Shown here: positions 45,143-63,344 of the stretch, one piece after another
How the letters are laid out: each line of letters opens with the position of its first letter
How positions within the stretch are numbered: position 1 is the stretch's first letter
Assembly: GCA_964036195.1 (NCBI GenBank)
Contig: OZ038460.1
Location: 13,767,504-13,831,503, forward strand
DNA from: Sphaerolaimus hirsutus
Lineage: Eukaryota > Nematoda > Chromadorea > Monhysterida > Sphaerolaimidae
Length of the DNA: 64,000 nt
Direction of reading: 5' to 3'
Notes under the pieces: generated by a model
Told to the model about the DNA's origin: nothing
Database searches by the model: none
What the model saw: the letters and a program-made list of their open reading frames with translations, nothing else
Program-made: the position numbers and the translations under genes

Positions 45143-48100
45143 ATGGGCTCGGAATATGTTTTGTGTGCTTTGTTGATTCTTTTGAATCCAGATTTTGTGT
45201 GGTCTGTCAAAAAAGTGACGATCTCTGAGAAAGATGACCTACATCTACCATGTGGAAAAGAACAGGCTGTATCCAATGTGAAGCGGTCGATTTTCTCGCA
45301 GCGTGTGACACCGCACAGCTATCCATGGATGGTTTGTTTTCGTCTGGCACCAGTTCCTCATCCTGTCGATTGTCGTCACACAGGTTTCAATTCCTGTTGT
45401 ATTGCCAGATAGGTAACCTGTTTGCCGAATAAATCCCCCTCAAATAACTCTAACTTGCAGTTAAAGGTATCTTCATTAGGTTCCAGTCACGCACCCTGTA
45501 AGATGTGAAATTCGTAGTAATACTTTCGTTTAATTTTACTGGAAATTTGACATTTTACAAGGTGCGGGGCTAGCCTCAGCGTGTTGGGTTTGCTCTGCCA
45601 AGTTCAGTTAAATTGATAGGTGGGCGGTGGGGCCGCACATAAACATTTAATCGTCTTTCATCATTTTAATCATCGTTTAATAATGTCATTTTCACGGTCT
45701 GGTTTTCAGTATAATATATAGCAGCTTCACCACATCAATTTTGACGCGTAAACTCGCTCGGCTCGCTGGGGGCAGTCCCAAGTAGGGATGGAAAAAAGCG
45801 CTTTTTTAACGGCCCCGTTTTTTTTTTAAAAAGCGCTTTTGATAAAAAAACGCGCTTTTTTCGCTTTTTTTCAAAAAATGTCAAGACGTTACCTAAAAAG
45901 CTCCCAAATATGGTCCTGAGTCAATATATACAGGTATATCAGACAAGTGGCAGTACTTGTGATGATATATAGCCATAGAATGGCTGTGTAATCATCTGAT
46001 AGCATTATAAGTGCTGATTTCTGCCAAAAAAATCCAAAATTATGTTGACTCATGATGTATATCGCCGTTTTTGAATGTTCCTTGACTGCAAGTGATGTAA
46101 GGCATGGAATAGTGCTTAAATTTGGCTATAAAAGCAGGCTAATACATGACAGTGATGTTTCACACTGTAGAAAAGTCTAAGCACATTGGCTGGATATTAT
46201 TTACTACACTGACATATCTCCTCAACTTATTATTACTAGAAGCAATGCCACTAAAATGCTACAAAACCAATGAAAACAACCACCAATGGCAATTTGCATG
46301 TGCTTGCTGGCGCGCAAAAAAATTGCAAAATACCTAGTGCATGAGTACAAAAATTTTTGCCAGCGCTTTTTGTTAAAAAAAAGTGCTGGGAGCCTTGCGC
46401 TTTTTTTTAGAAAAAAGCGGCGTTTTTTTTAAAAAAAGCGCTTAAAAAAGCGCTTGCCATCCCTAGTCCCAAGCCCTGTAAAGTGTAAAGCAATGTGTCA
46501 AATGTGATGTAAAATGTCAAATAGGACAAAAAAGCATGACAATATATTTTTGAACTTTGCATGACAATCGACAATTTATTTTACATTTGTCATGACAATT
46601 GACACTCCATGACATTTTACGGGGATGTACCGGCCGTAAAGTAGAGGGTGCTACTTCAGGCCGGGCATAATTACGGCAGAGTTGTTAAAAGTACTGAACT
46701 TTTTTAAAAGTAAACGTAAACGTAAAGTATTTTATTTTTAGTCACACCTGAGTACAGAAAACGTAAATTAAAAATTTTCTACTTTTACGCTGTGTAAAAG
46801 GTGAGTAAACTTTAATATCTGTAAATACTCAGTACGGAATTTTTCGATTGTCTACCTAATCAAATGTAAAAATGAGTATAGGTGAAAGCGAGTGTCGTCG
46901 CTATCCCTATCCATCGCTAATTCTATCATTTCCGCTGTTATTTTACGCTATTTTTTCAGCCGTTTATATTCGTGTGAGTGATTTTTGCTTTTTATGCACT
47001 CAAAAAATGTTCTCAATCACGTTTTCTGTACTCGCGTACCTTCAAAAAGTACGCGAGTAAGTGAGTACCGGTATTTTTTCGGGAGGAAACGTAAACGTAT
47101 TTACGCAGCACTCGAGTATACGTATTTATCGAGTAAACGTAAATACTTTTGCACAACTATGCATTGCGGCCGGGTTTACTTTACGGCCGAGTTCTCGCCA
47201 CATTTTACATGACATTTGACACTCGTCTTCACACTTAACGGGATCTGGGATTGGGCCCTGATTCGCGACCGACTGGTAGTGCGAATTTATGCTAACCCCT
47301 TGTCCGTGCGACACACCCAGGCGAAGCTGCACGCGGCGGGCGAGCACTGGTGCGGCGGGGCAGTCATCTCGCCCAACTGGGTGCTCACCGCGGCGCACTG
47401 CATCCCTGAGGGCAAGTCGGCGCTCCGTTCGCTCACCGTCTACCTGGTGCCAGTCCCAGACTCTGTAAAAGACTGTGTTAAGTGTAAAAGACCCTGTGAA
47501 ATGTTATGTGTGATGTGAAAGACCCTGTAAAGTGTCACATGTCATGTAAATGACTCTGTAAAGTGTCATGTAAATATATCCAAATCTTATCCAAATCATG
47601 TTTTTGTATCCAAATCTTGAGTCCGAGAGTACAAAAACAAGGATTCCGATACGATACAATAAGATTTGGATACACATGACACTTTACAGGGTTTCTTTAT
47701 ATGACACCTGACATTTTACAGGGTTTTTACATGACACATGACATGTTACAGAGTTTTATACACTTTACAAGGTCGTTTTCCGGGTCTGGGACTGCCCCCG
47801 GGGCAACGACCGCGGCAAGTACGAGTTCAAGTCGGATGTCGCTCGCGCCATCCCCCACCCCGAGTACTGCGAACACTGCGAGCCGTACAGCGGCTATGAT
47901 ATCGCCCTGGTGCGCCTGTCCCGGCCGGTCGAGTTCAGCCAGTGTGTTAGATTAGTGATGGAAAAAGTGCGAGAACTTTGGCGCCAAGCGCCAGAACAAA
48001 ATGGCGCCAAGCGCCAGAAGCGCCATGGCGTTTTTTGCTTTGGCGCTAGCACTAATCGCCAGCGCCAGGCATTTTGTTCCTGGCGCCACAGCAAAATAGC

Positions 48101-50034
48101 GCCAATAGTGCCATGGCGGTTTTTGCTTTGGCGCTATCGCTAGGCGCCAGCGCCAGGGCGCTTTTCCATCACTATGTTATATGATTGTTAATGTTCGATT
48201 TTAATGCACCGATTATTGGAAATTAAAATGCAGGAAGATCTGGCCGATCTGCCTGCCGACTGCGAAAGATGACTTCCGAAAAGGGGGAATGAAAGTCGTA
48301 GTTGCCGGTATGGTGAAACTTCGTGGCAGTGCTTCTATGTATAACCATATTTTCTTAAATAATTTTCATCTCCCTCAGTAAGTCCTTCACTCGAACAATC
48401 CCCCCCCCTGTTAGACAAGTGAGCAAAAATAATTTCCCCAGTTGAATAATCCCACCCCCAATGATGGAAGAAAGATGATCGACATACCGTATTTCCTCGA
48501 ATTAACCCCCGGGGGGTATATTTTTTCAGAGTGAAAATTTTGAGAGAGAAACGTGAAAAATGCAACAATAACCACCATTTATAAGTTTTTACAGCCTTAT
48601 ATAAGGATGTAGATGGTATAAACGATGTTCTAACGTAACACAGTAAGTGTTTTGAACGTCTGTTATGCATTTCCCGGACCACAAATTCATAGTGTCCATT
48701 TTGAGGGGGGTATTTCGAGGAAATACGGTATCTAAAAACAACCAATGAAGACAGACAAAGCAGAAGGACTGTTCCTGGTTTGATTCATCAAATGCAAATG
48801 CAGCAGATCTGTGTGCAAAAGTGCAATGGAATGTGCACACCAACGGAAGCGGGGCATAATGTGTAAATATATAGTGTGATACATTGAAATATTTGATGAA
48901 ATAATAATCCCCCCATATGAATAATTCCACCCTGAATATTCCCCCCTCAAAAAGGTCTGATGAAAAGATACGTACCTAATTCCCGGGGGGAATTTTTTCG
49001 AGTAAATACGATATTCACACACATTCACACAGGCTGGGGCCAGCACAAGCCTCTGAACACTGAAGGGTATTATGGCGATTACTATGATGACGAGTCGGCG
49101 GAGATGCCGGACACGATGCACTTTAAGCTGTTGACCACGACGGAGTGTCCAGCTGACGAGGTTGACATCAACAACAAGACGGACATGTGCGCTGGCGCGA
49201 TGCTCGGAGATGCCTGCCAGGTTTGGATGTAATGTGATTGGAGTGCCTAGTGGCTTTTGGGGCGCTGTCCGAGGGCGGGGGCGGCTAGCATTTCGACCGC
49301 ATTTATTGGTGGCTCACACACTAGTTGACACATGTGTGTCAATCGGTCTGTGTCAACTCAGATTTCGACTTAACATGTCGCAGCGCGATCTTCCAATCCA
49401 CTTGCAGTAATGATTATTTTTCAACATTGCCGATTAGAGATTCCCCTGCAACATGTGAAGCCGAAGTCTGAGTTGACATGGACCAGTTGACACACATGTG
49501 TCAACTATTGTGCGGGCCGCCATTGAAAGCGATTCTATCGGCAAGACTTTTGTCTAGTGCGCGGTGATGTAGCTATAGTGGCACTCGCAGTCGCACTTCA
49601 CGAAACCCTGCCCTAGCTTGTTGCCGTTCCACTGCATTCTCGCCCATCATTCTACGCAGGGCGACAGCGGTGGTCCGCTGTTCTTCCAGCGCGATGCCGA
49701 CGGCAAGTTCGTGCAGGCAGGTGCCAATCCCAGACCCTGTAAAAAGCCCTGTAAAATGTCAAATGTCATGCAAAGTGTCAAAAGTCATGGAAAATGCCCT
49801 GCAAAATGGCAACTCGGTTGCCATTTTGCAGGGCATTTTCCATGACTTTAGACACTTTGCATGACATTTGACATTTTACAGGGCTTTTTACAGGGTCTGG
49901 GAGTGCCCCCAGGTCTGGTAGCTTTCGGTGCCGATTGCGTTTGGGGACGCTACCACAGCGTGGGCACGTACACGCACGTGCCCACGTTCATTCATTGGAT
50001 CGGTGCGACCATGCAGCAGAACGGTGGACCTTGA
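45143..50034 (+). CDS. Secreted trypsin-like serine protease (S1 family), complete, 299 aa
   Basis: A chymotrypsin-fold endopeptidase, probably extracellular. Exons: 45143-45331, 47321-47446, 47802-47941, 48234-48307, 49033-49220, 49660-49720, 49913-50034 (900 nt). The N-terminus is a signal peptide (YVLCALLILLNPDFVWS), then a short Cys-containing propeptide (LPCGKE) and SYPWM at the start of the fold. The catalytic triad is His89 in LTAAHC, Asp138 in GYDIALVRL and Ser242 in GDSGGPL. Asp236, six residues before the serine, predicts cleavage after Arg/Lys. Other core motifs are present: CGGAVISPNWV, WPICLP, VAGWG, MCAG. The usual IVGG activation site is not seen; the matching region is RSIFSQRVTPHSYPWM. 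Introns 2 and 6 are family A elements; at intron 2 an alternative acceptor at 47771 would add ten residues. The family is certain, the physiological substrate unknown. Confidence 0.93.
45478..45576 (+). mobile_element. Family A element, short copy
   Basis: GGTTCCAGTCACGCACCCTG to ACAAGGTGCGGGGCTAG in protease intron 1; only about 100 bp. Confidence 0.6.
45768..46636 (-). mobile_element. Family A element split by a family F insertion
   Basis: GGGGGCAGTCCCAAG at 45768 continues, after the family F element, as CCCTGTAAAGTGTAAAG at 46474. The other end is near ATTTTACGGGGATGTACC. Removing 45783-46465 and one copy of the duplication restores a normal family A end. Confidence 0.7.
45783..46465. 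mobile_element. hAT-like family F MITE
   Basis: TAGGGATGGAAAAAAGCG to GCCATCCCTA with the perfect 8-bp duplication GTCCCAAG (45775-45782, 46466-46473). It has AAAAAGCGCTTTTT stems and inserted into a family A element. Confidence 0.88.
46678..47160. repeat. Family E long inverted repeat in protease intron 1
   Basis: It starts CAGAGTTGTTAAAAGTACTG, ends TAAATACTTTTGCACAACTA, and is GTAAACGTAAACG-rich. Confidence 0.65.
47203..47262 (-). mobile_element. Family A fragment
   Basis: ACATGACATTTGACACTCG followed by the end-like GGGATCTGGGATTGGGCC. Only one end is present, 58 bp before protease exon 2. Confidence 0.45.
47447..47801 (+). mobile_element. Introner-like family A element forming a whole protease intron
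   Basis: It starts GTGCCAGTCCCAGACTCTG directly after TACCTG and ends GGTCTGGGACTGCCCCCGG directly before GGCAACGAC. The inside holds several tandem GACCCTGTAAAGTG units, longer than in other copies, and a short GTATCCAAATCTT pair. Splicing at the protein-predicted boundary would need GT...GG. Confidence 0.8.
47953..48174. mobile_element. hAT-like family G element beside a protease donor site
   Basis: TAGTGATGGAAAAAG to CTTTTCCATCACTA with near-identical 8-bp flanks TGTTAGAT and TGTTATAT. It is filled with TGGCGCC palindromes. It starts 11 bp after exon 3, and its left duplication overlaps the donor region GTGTGTTAG. Confidence 0.8.
48344..49013. repeat. Family C block, including a full copy at 48485-48730
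   Basis: The inner copy runs TACCGTATTTCCTCGAATTA to TATTTCGAGGAAATACGGTA. The flanks (AATCCCCCCC, GAATATTCCCCCC, AGTAAATACGATA) look like a second, outer copy into which it inserted. This lies in protease intron 4. Confidence 0.65.
49311..49518. repeat. Family J TIR element
   Basis: CACACTAGTTGACACATGTG to CACATGTGTCAACTATTGTG in protease intron 5, near-perfect ends. Confidence 0.7.
49721..49912 (+). mobile_element. Introner-like family A element forming a whole protease intron
   Basis: GTGCCAATCCCAGACCCTG to CAGGGTCTGGGAGTGCCCCCAG. Exon 6 ends GTGCAGGCAG and exon 7 starts GTCTGGTAG; removal gives an in-frame Gly and the expected sequence VQAGLVAFGADC. Nearly the whole 192 bp is a hairpin (AAATGGCAACTCGG / CGGTTGCCATTT at the loop). 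Confidence 0.9.
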
Positions 50035-50416
50035 TCCATTTTGACTAGTGTCTTTGAAGCTGCTTGCTGATTCAAATTGATTTAATGTAAAGAAGGAAAA
50101 AGGTGTTTTTTTGCTCTGTGATGTCTATTATACATGGATTCCTGGTCTGGGGCCAATTCCGCAAAAAGTGACGTGAAAAAAGAAGTGGAAAATAGGAAGA
50201 GAAGAGCGAAGTAAAAAAGAAGTGAAAAAAGAAGTGGAAAAAGAAGTGAAAAAAGAAGTGAAAAAAGAAGTGGTAAAACAAGTGGAAAAACAAGTGGAAA
50301 AACAATTGGAAAATAAATATAAATAAATAATAAATAAAAACGCAAAGGATGAATTCGGACTTAAAAAGCATTGTTTCTGACGGTGGTAGTGATGATTTAG
50401 TTGGAAACAAGCCGAT

Positions 50417-50846
50417 TACCGAATATCCTCGAATAAGACCCCCCCTCGAATAACTCCTCCCCCTTGAATAACTCCCCCCTCAAAAACTCTGACGAAAAAA
50501 TAACTCCCTCCCTTGAATGACCCCCCCCCCCTTTGAAAAACTCCTCCTCTGGGCGGAAAATACGCTACATATTTTACAAAAATTATCGATGAAAATACAA
50601 AATAATGTTGACGTATGGCAGCGACAGCAGATACATAGCATGTACACAGTGCATACACAGCTTTTTGTTGTTGTTAGCTGGATTACATGAGTTGACATAA
50701 TGCATTCATACAATGAATTTAGTCCATATTTTCTGAGGAAAAAATAACTCCCTCCCTTGAATAACTCCTCCCCCTTGAATAACTCCCCCTCAAAAACTCT
50801 GACGAAAAAATTACTCCCCTGGGGTCTTATTCGAGGATATACGGTA
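50417..50846. repeat. Family C element
   Basis: TACCGAATATCCTCGAATAA to TTATTCGAGGATATACGGTA, with AATAACTCCCCCCT units. It is nested in the 50147-51436 family B element and closely related to 63345-63778. Confidence 0.75.
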
Positions 50847-50982
50847 TTTGCTTGCGTCGGAACTTTCAAATTGAAAATCTTACCCAATTCAAAAGAAGCT
50901 TCCGCCTAAATCCAACTTCGTTTCCCACTTCTTTTTTCACTTCTTTTTCACTCCTTTTTGCACTTCTTCTTTCGGGGCAGGC

Positions 50983-51339
50983 CTGATACGCACATCTGCC
51001 CGTTACGCACATTTGCCCGTTTTTTTCACTTGACACTTTTTAAGTGATTTTCAGATATGAGTGAAGTGAAAAACGCTGCGCAATGACATTAGTGAACTTT
51101 TTTCACTTCACTCATACTTGATAATGTGTCAAGTGAAAAAGAGTGAAAAATAGCCATTTTTCATTGTTTTTTTCACTTGACACATTTTCAAGTGATTTTC
51201 AGATATGGGTGAAGTGAAAAAAGTTCACTAATGTCATTGCGCAGCGTTTTTCACTTCCATCATATCTGAAAATCACTTGAAAAAGTGTCAAGTGAAAAAA
51301 AACGGGCAAATGTGCGTAACGGGCAGATGTGCGTATCAG
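50983..51339. repeat. Palindrome M (CTGATACGCACATC ends)
   Basis: CTGATACGCACATCTGCCCG at the left and its inverse at the right; an internal TTTTCACTTGACAC is repeated several times in both orientations. It is nested in a family B element. Confidence 0.75.
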
Positions 51340-51827
51340 TGCACCCCCTTCTTTTTCCACGTCGTTTTTCACTTCTCTTTCCACTTCGTTTTCCACTTCT
51401 TTTTTCACTTCACTTTTTGCGGAATTGGCCCCTGGTTTAATCTGCGTGATATTTATAAAATAAAAACTTTTTCGGTTGTTATTACAAACCACAGTTCACC
51501 CATTCAAGTGATCACCCTTTCACACATTCAGAAAACATAACTCGATTGGTCTCAGATAACTCATCTGTATTTAGCAAGTTTGGAATTTATTGATGCTCTG
51601 CTACGCAAAAAACAACAACAATGAACACTAGAAACATTTGAAATCTTTTTCGTCATATTCCTCGTTATTTGCGAACAAATATCCAGATGTTTAGTAATGG
51701 AAACGGTCATGCTCCTCACGTTTGGCAGAAATTTTTGGCGTCTAAAAAGCCACGCACCAGCACTGTCAATGTCTATGTAGGTAGATGAACCTATTCAGCT
51801 GCACTATGGTGCCCCCCCCCCCCGATC

Positions 51828-51962
51828 AGCCAGGGACCGCTCCCAGACACTCTAAAATGCCCGTAAAATGACATCCAAAGTGTAAAAGTGAATTTTACAC
51901 GCATTTTACACGACATTTGACATTTTGCAGGCTCTTTTACAGTCTTTGGCAGTGGCACCTGG
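51828..51962 (-). mobile_element. Family A element, intergenic
   Basis: GGACCGCTCCCAGACACTCT to GTCTTTGGCAGTGGCACC. It is directly followed by GGGGCCATTTCCG, a lone family B-like end at about 51961. Confidence 0.6.
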
Positions 51963-52536
51963 GGCCATTTCCGAAAGTGGCAAAGTAGAGAGTAAAGTAA
52001 AAAAGTGGAGTAAAGAGTTAACTATAAAGTACAGTGAAGAGTAAAGTAAGGATAAAAAGTAAAGTTAATTATAAACGGAAGTAAAGAGTAAAGTAAAAAG
52101 TATTTCAGTGTTTGAAATTAGGTACTTTTTAAGCAATAGTTTGTTGCATAAGTGATGGCACTTCCTCAACCGCTAGTTGCACACTCGGCGTTTCATGCCA
52201 GATAATGCAAACATACGCTCGATGTCGCCAAAATCTTTTGTAAAATGTTTTCTATTTCCTGTTCAAATATCGACGCTGTTTAATAGTAAAACGATCAAAC
52301 GTGTTTACGTTTAGGACTAGGTGGTGATAAACAATGTGTTTTTTCTGTATGCCCCCACTAAAATACATACTAACAATATATACCTAGGTAGGTAAGCGAA
52401 TAGACATAGAACGGTCGACATTATATCCCTTTCCAGCTACCTATCTTCAAGTTACTGTTACACTTTCAAACAGATATGAACTTCGTGCTAAACTGAAACC
52501 ATGTTGTATTGTTTTTATGATTTACTTCAAACGTAT
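51963..52536. other. Intergenic AT-rich segment
   Basis: It starts with AAAGTAGAGAGTAAAG repeats (a decayed family B arm), then nothing recognisable. Confidence 0.35.
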
Positions 52537-52595
52537 TACCGTATTAGTTCTAATAGAACGTGCTGTTCTATTTTTACATCAACTTTTTACCTAGA

Positions 52596-52789
52596 TATAC
52601 TCGGCGGACATCAGACTTAGTATGGAAACTAACCATAACCCATCTGAATAATGAACCAAAAATTATAAAGGTTTTTCATCATAATATTTCGTTTTTACTA
52701 TGGGATAACTTATATGAAATTTAAAACATGATTTCATTCATAAAATTACGGTAGGATTCTGCGCATACTTTGCGGTCCGCCGGGTATAC
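52596..52789. mobile_element. Family D element
   Basis: TATACTCGGCGGACATCAGA to TTTGCGGTCCGCCGGGTATA. The interior is close to 30706-30900 (CCATAACCCATCTGAATAAT). Confidence 0.75.
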
Positions 52790-52875
52790 CTTCCTTCTGG
52801 AGGTGCCGTTCTTTTGGAGCTATTTTGAATATTTTCCCCATTTTCAGCTTTTTCAGGGGGGTTTTCGTCTATGAC

Positions 52876-53382
52876 TCAGAGTTGTTAAAAGTACAGAACT
52901 TTTTTGAAAGAAAACATAAACGTAAAGTATTTTTATTTTACTCACACCTGAGTACAGAAAACGTAAAGTATTTTATTTTTACTTTTACGCTGCGTAAAAG
53001 GTGAATAAAATACTTTTTTCCAAAGAAAACGTAAAAATGAGTATTTTTCCATCGAAAACGTAAATGTACGTATTTTTCTCATGAAGGGAGCATTTTTCGC
53101 ACAAAAATAACGTAAAAATTGGTGTTTTTTATTATTTTTACACTGAAATACATAAAAGATGTGTTTTTCTCTTCTGATAAGTATTTCTTAGGAAAATATC
53201 CTATGTCTGTCTGGCAAAATGACACTTTCAGTCCCCTTGAAATACGTTTTCTGTACTCGCGTACTTTCAAAAAGAACGCGAGTATGTGAGTTCTAGTGTT
53301 TTTTTCGGGAGGAAACGTAAACGTATTTACGCAGTATACGTATTTATCGAATAAACGTAAATCCGTTTTAACAACTATGCTA
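52876..53382. repeat. Family E long inverted repeat
   Basis: CAGAGTTGTTAAAAGTACAG to AATCCGTTTTAACAACTATG, AACGTAAA-rich. Confidence 0.6.
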
Positions 53383-53761
53383 TGACTTAAAACACCCTGA
53401 AATCATAAATACGTTTTCTGTACTCACGTACTTTCAAAAACTACGCGAGTAAGTGAATACCGGTATTTTTTCGGAAGGAGACGTAAACGTATTTACTCAG
53501 TACTCGAGTATACGTATTTATCGAGTAAACGTAAATACGTTTTAACAACTAAATATGCCCCTGAATAATAGTTTTCAACACATTTCATGTTCTCACAACC
53601 CTGCATGAACAAGTTCTACCCGCCGTTCTATTGGAGGTGCTGTTCTATTGGAGGCTGCCATTCTATTTTTTTTTCGTGGGTGAAAAAGTAACAACACCTG
53701 CCATTCTTTTGGTGCCCTTCTATTGGAGGTATGCCGTTCTACATATTAGAAAAATACGGTA

Positions 53762-54662
53762 TATTGAGACCCATGACTAATTTTTTAACTTGTTGGATTC
53801 AAACTTGCTCAACTTTTCAATTTTTCAAATTGGTGAAATAACATTCACAAAAAAACGTGAAATATTGGTCTTATTGTTAAAAACTACAGGCGGTGGATAT
53901 AAAAAAGATTGATTAGCGGTTTGAATTGCACCTTAAGAGCACATAAACGTCAATGGCGCCGATACTTTTCATTTTGCTCTCCACATTTATGTGTAACGTT
54001 TATTATGGATGATAAATACTGGTAAAATATCTGTTGAAACTGTAAAGGGTCGTCTCAGTAAAGCGGGAATTAGAGCTCAGCGTCGATTCGACGTGAGCTC
54101 TAATTCAGGCCTAAAGATTAGCTGATCGCGAAAAACCACTGAGATTTTCTCACAGGAAGTAGTTCCTGGCACTTATTCGAGAACCTATATTCACCTGTGT
54201 AAATTTTTTGGTGCTGAATTTTTTGTCCCTGAAACGCTCACCCTCGGTATTGGTTTCCATTCGTTTTGGCTGAGAAAAGCTAAAAATTGTCCCCGGATAT
54301 CCATTCAGAATTCCGTGAGAAAGGAAATGCTTTTTCAACAGATATTTAGGAAAGTGCTTTTTGGTCCAAAAATATAATGGTGTGTGAATTGTATATAATA
54401 TTTACCTATTTACGTACGAATGCAATCGTCCGCGAAGGAGTAAAGGTTTTGCAAACACCGAGTGACAAAACGTGCTATGAATGATACGTATGTGAAGTAC
54501 CAGGTGAGATATATTTATGTAATTACATAAATAAGTATTTGCGCATTTTGCATACCTAAATATGTAGGTATGTATTTAAAATGTATCCATTCTCCGTCGG
54601 CCAGGCGGCACTGCGCCGCAGCCAAATAAATGTTTTAGAAAAAGCAACCCGGAGTGCGTCAG
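53762..54662. other. Intergenic, nothing firm
   Basis: AT-rich. A short hairpin GAGCTCAGCGTCGATTCGAC with inverse GTCGAATCGACGCTGAGCTC-like arms lies around 54070-54105. No supported exon. Confidence 0.35.
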
Positions 54663-54916
54663 TTGTTTTTTGATAACATCAAAATACCTGAAACAAAATA
54701 CCTCCAATACAAGAGTTTTTCCGCGTGCAGCTCAAAAGCGCGTGTCAGCTTTTTGCCCTCTGAATGTTTGTTCACTTCAATCGTTATCACACCAACGCGC
54801 AGAGTACGCCCGGGTTGGGGTGAATATCTATTCACTTCACTTAAATACAATGACGATGAAATTGAGAGTGCGTCAATTCCATTTAATTGGTCCAAATGGC
54901 CCGTCGACTAGGATGT
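54663..54916 (+). CDS. Possible fibronectin-type-III-like exon of the receptor phosphatase
   Basis: An 85-codon open stretch after a TGCGTCAG acceptor. It ends ...LHLNTMTMKLRVRQFHLIGP then NGPSTRM at a GTACTT donor in phase 1, the phase required by the transmembrane exon at 55149. The end resembles the last two strands of a fibronectin III domain (L-x-x-N-T ... V-R-x ... G-P-x-G-P-S), which would suit a receptor phosphatase ectodomain. The canonical Trp and Tyr of the fold are not evident. This is an inference from phase and a weak pattern only. Confidence 0.25.
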
Positions 54917-55148
54917 GTACTTGCTGAAAAGGTGTGAGTAGGACCTAATTATTACAACGGCATGGCTGTTTGAAGTCTCTGTTGAAAGCCAAAAACTCTA
55001 AACTCTACAAATTATCCGTCATACAGTAGAAGAATCCTGAAATGGCTCAATGGGGTTAGTTTCTTCCAATTTTTTCTAAAATTACATCCCGCTCCGCTAC
55101 AACGAATATCTAAGACGGCATTATAGCACGCCCCATCCCATACCGCAG

Positions 55149-62730
<7,582 letters not shown>

Positions 62731-62798
62731 GGTGCTTGGTGTTTGATTGGCTCATGTTTGATTTTTTTGAAGGTAAGATTCGCGAATATAAACGTACA

Positions 62799-62817
62799 AA
62801 TAAACGTGTGAAATAAA
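62799..62817 (+). terminator. Polyadenylation signals of the phosphatase gene
   Basis: Two AATAAA hexamers (62799 and 62812) lie 69-87 bp after the stop codon. Confidence 0.55.
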
Positions 62818-62886
62818 TAAGAAACTGTACAGGCACAAATACGTACACAAATGTATCGAACAAAATTTGACTGAAATTACGTAAGC

Positions 62887-63177
62887 AGGTGCAAATTCCG
62901 CAAGTGGAGAAGCAAAGCGTAATGGAAAGTGAAGCGAAATGGCAAGTAAAAAGTGAAGATGGCAAGAAAAAGTTAAAAGCGTTTTGACTTCGCACTTTGT
63001 ATTTGCTTTTCTTTTAATTTACTATGAATCTTATCTTACTATGAATTTAATTTTCATCTAACTTTTTGATTGCACTTTAACTTCCCACTTATCAATTGAT
63101 ATTTCTTTCAGCTTTTACTTAACATGTGAAAATTCTTTTTTTCTCTCATGTTTCCACCTGCGGAATTGATCCCTGGT
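62887..63177 (+). mobile_element. Family B element, intergenic
   Basis: CAGGTGCAAATTCCGCAAGT to ACCTGCGGAATTGATCCCTG; AAGTGAAGCGAAATGG arms are inverted as CTTTTTACTT-like segments. Confidence 0.7.
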
Positions 63178-63344
63178 TTTACATGAAAAGTATAGTACGC
63201 GCGTCGTTGCTCAAGGAAATACACATCCAAGAACTTTGTTCATCTGCGGAACCTACATAGAATGCGAATATTTGTGATAGATAAAAACTGATGTAGGCAC
63301 GCCAAATGCCAGGTATATGTAAATCTGACAAACAATAAATAGTA

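Larger units (their letters stand above)
50147..51436 (+). mobile_element. Family B element expanded by nested insertions
   Basis: Left CTGGGGCCAATTCCGCAAAA, right TTTTGCGGAATTGGCCCCTG. Both flanks are GAAGTGAAAAAAGAAGTGG-type arrays, inverted relative to each other. A family C copy (50417-50846) and palindrome M (50983-51339) lie inside. It lies just beyond the protease gene. Confidence 0.75.
52537..53761. repeat. Family L element with nested D and E copies
   Basis: TACCGTATTAGTTCTAATAG at the left and TATTAGAAAAATACGGTA at the right, with TTCTATTGGAGG units near the right end. Family D (52596-52789) and family E (52876-53382, plus a partial copy at 53400-53552) are inside. Confidence 0.65.

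Noticed and set aside
50082-50410. Phe/Leu-rich open frames on the minus strand
   Set aside because: They arise from the GAAGTGAAAAAAGAAG array of a family B arm.
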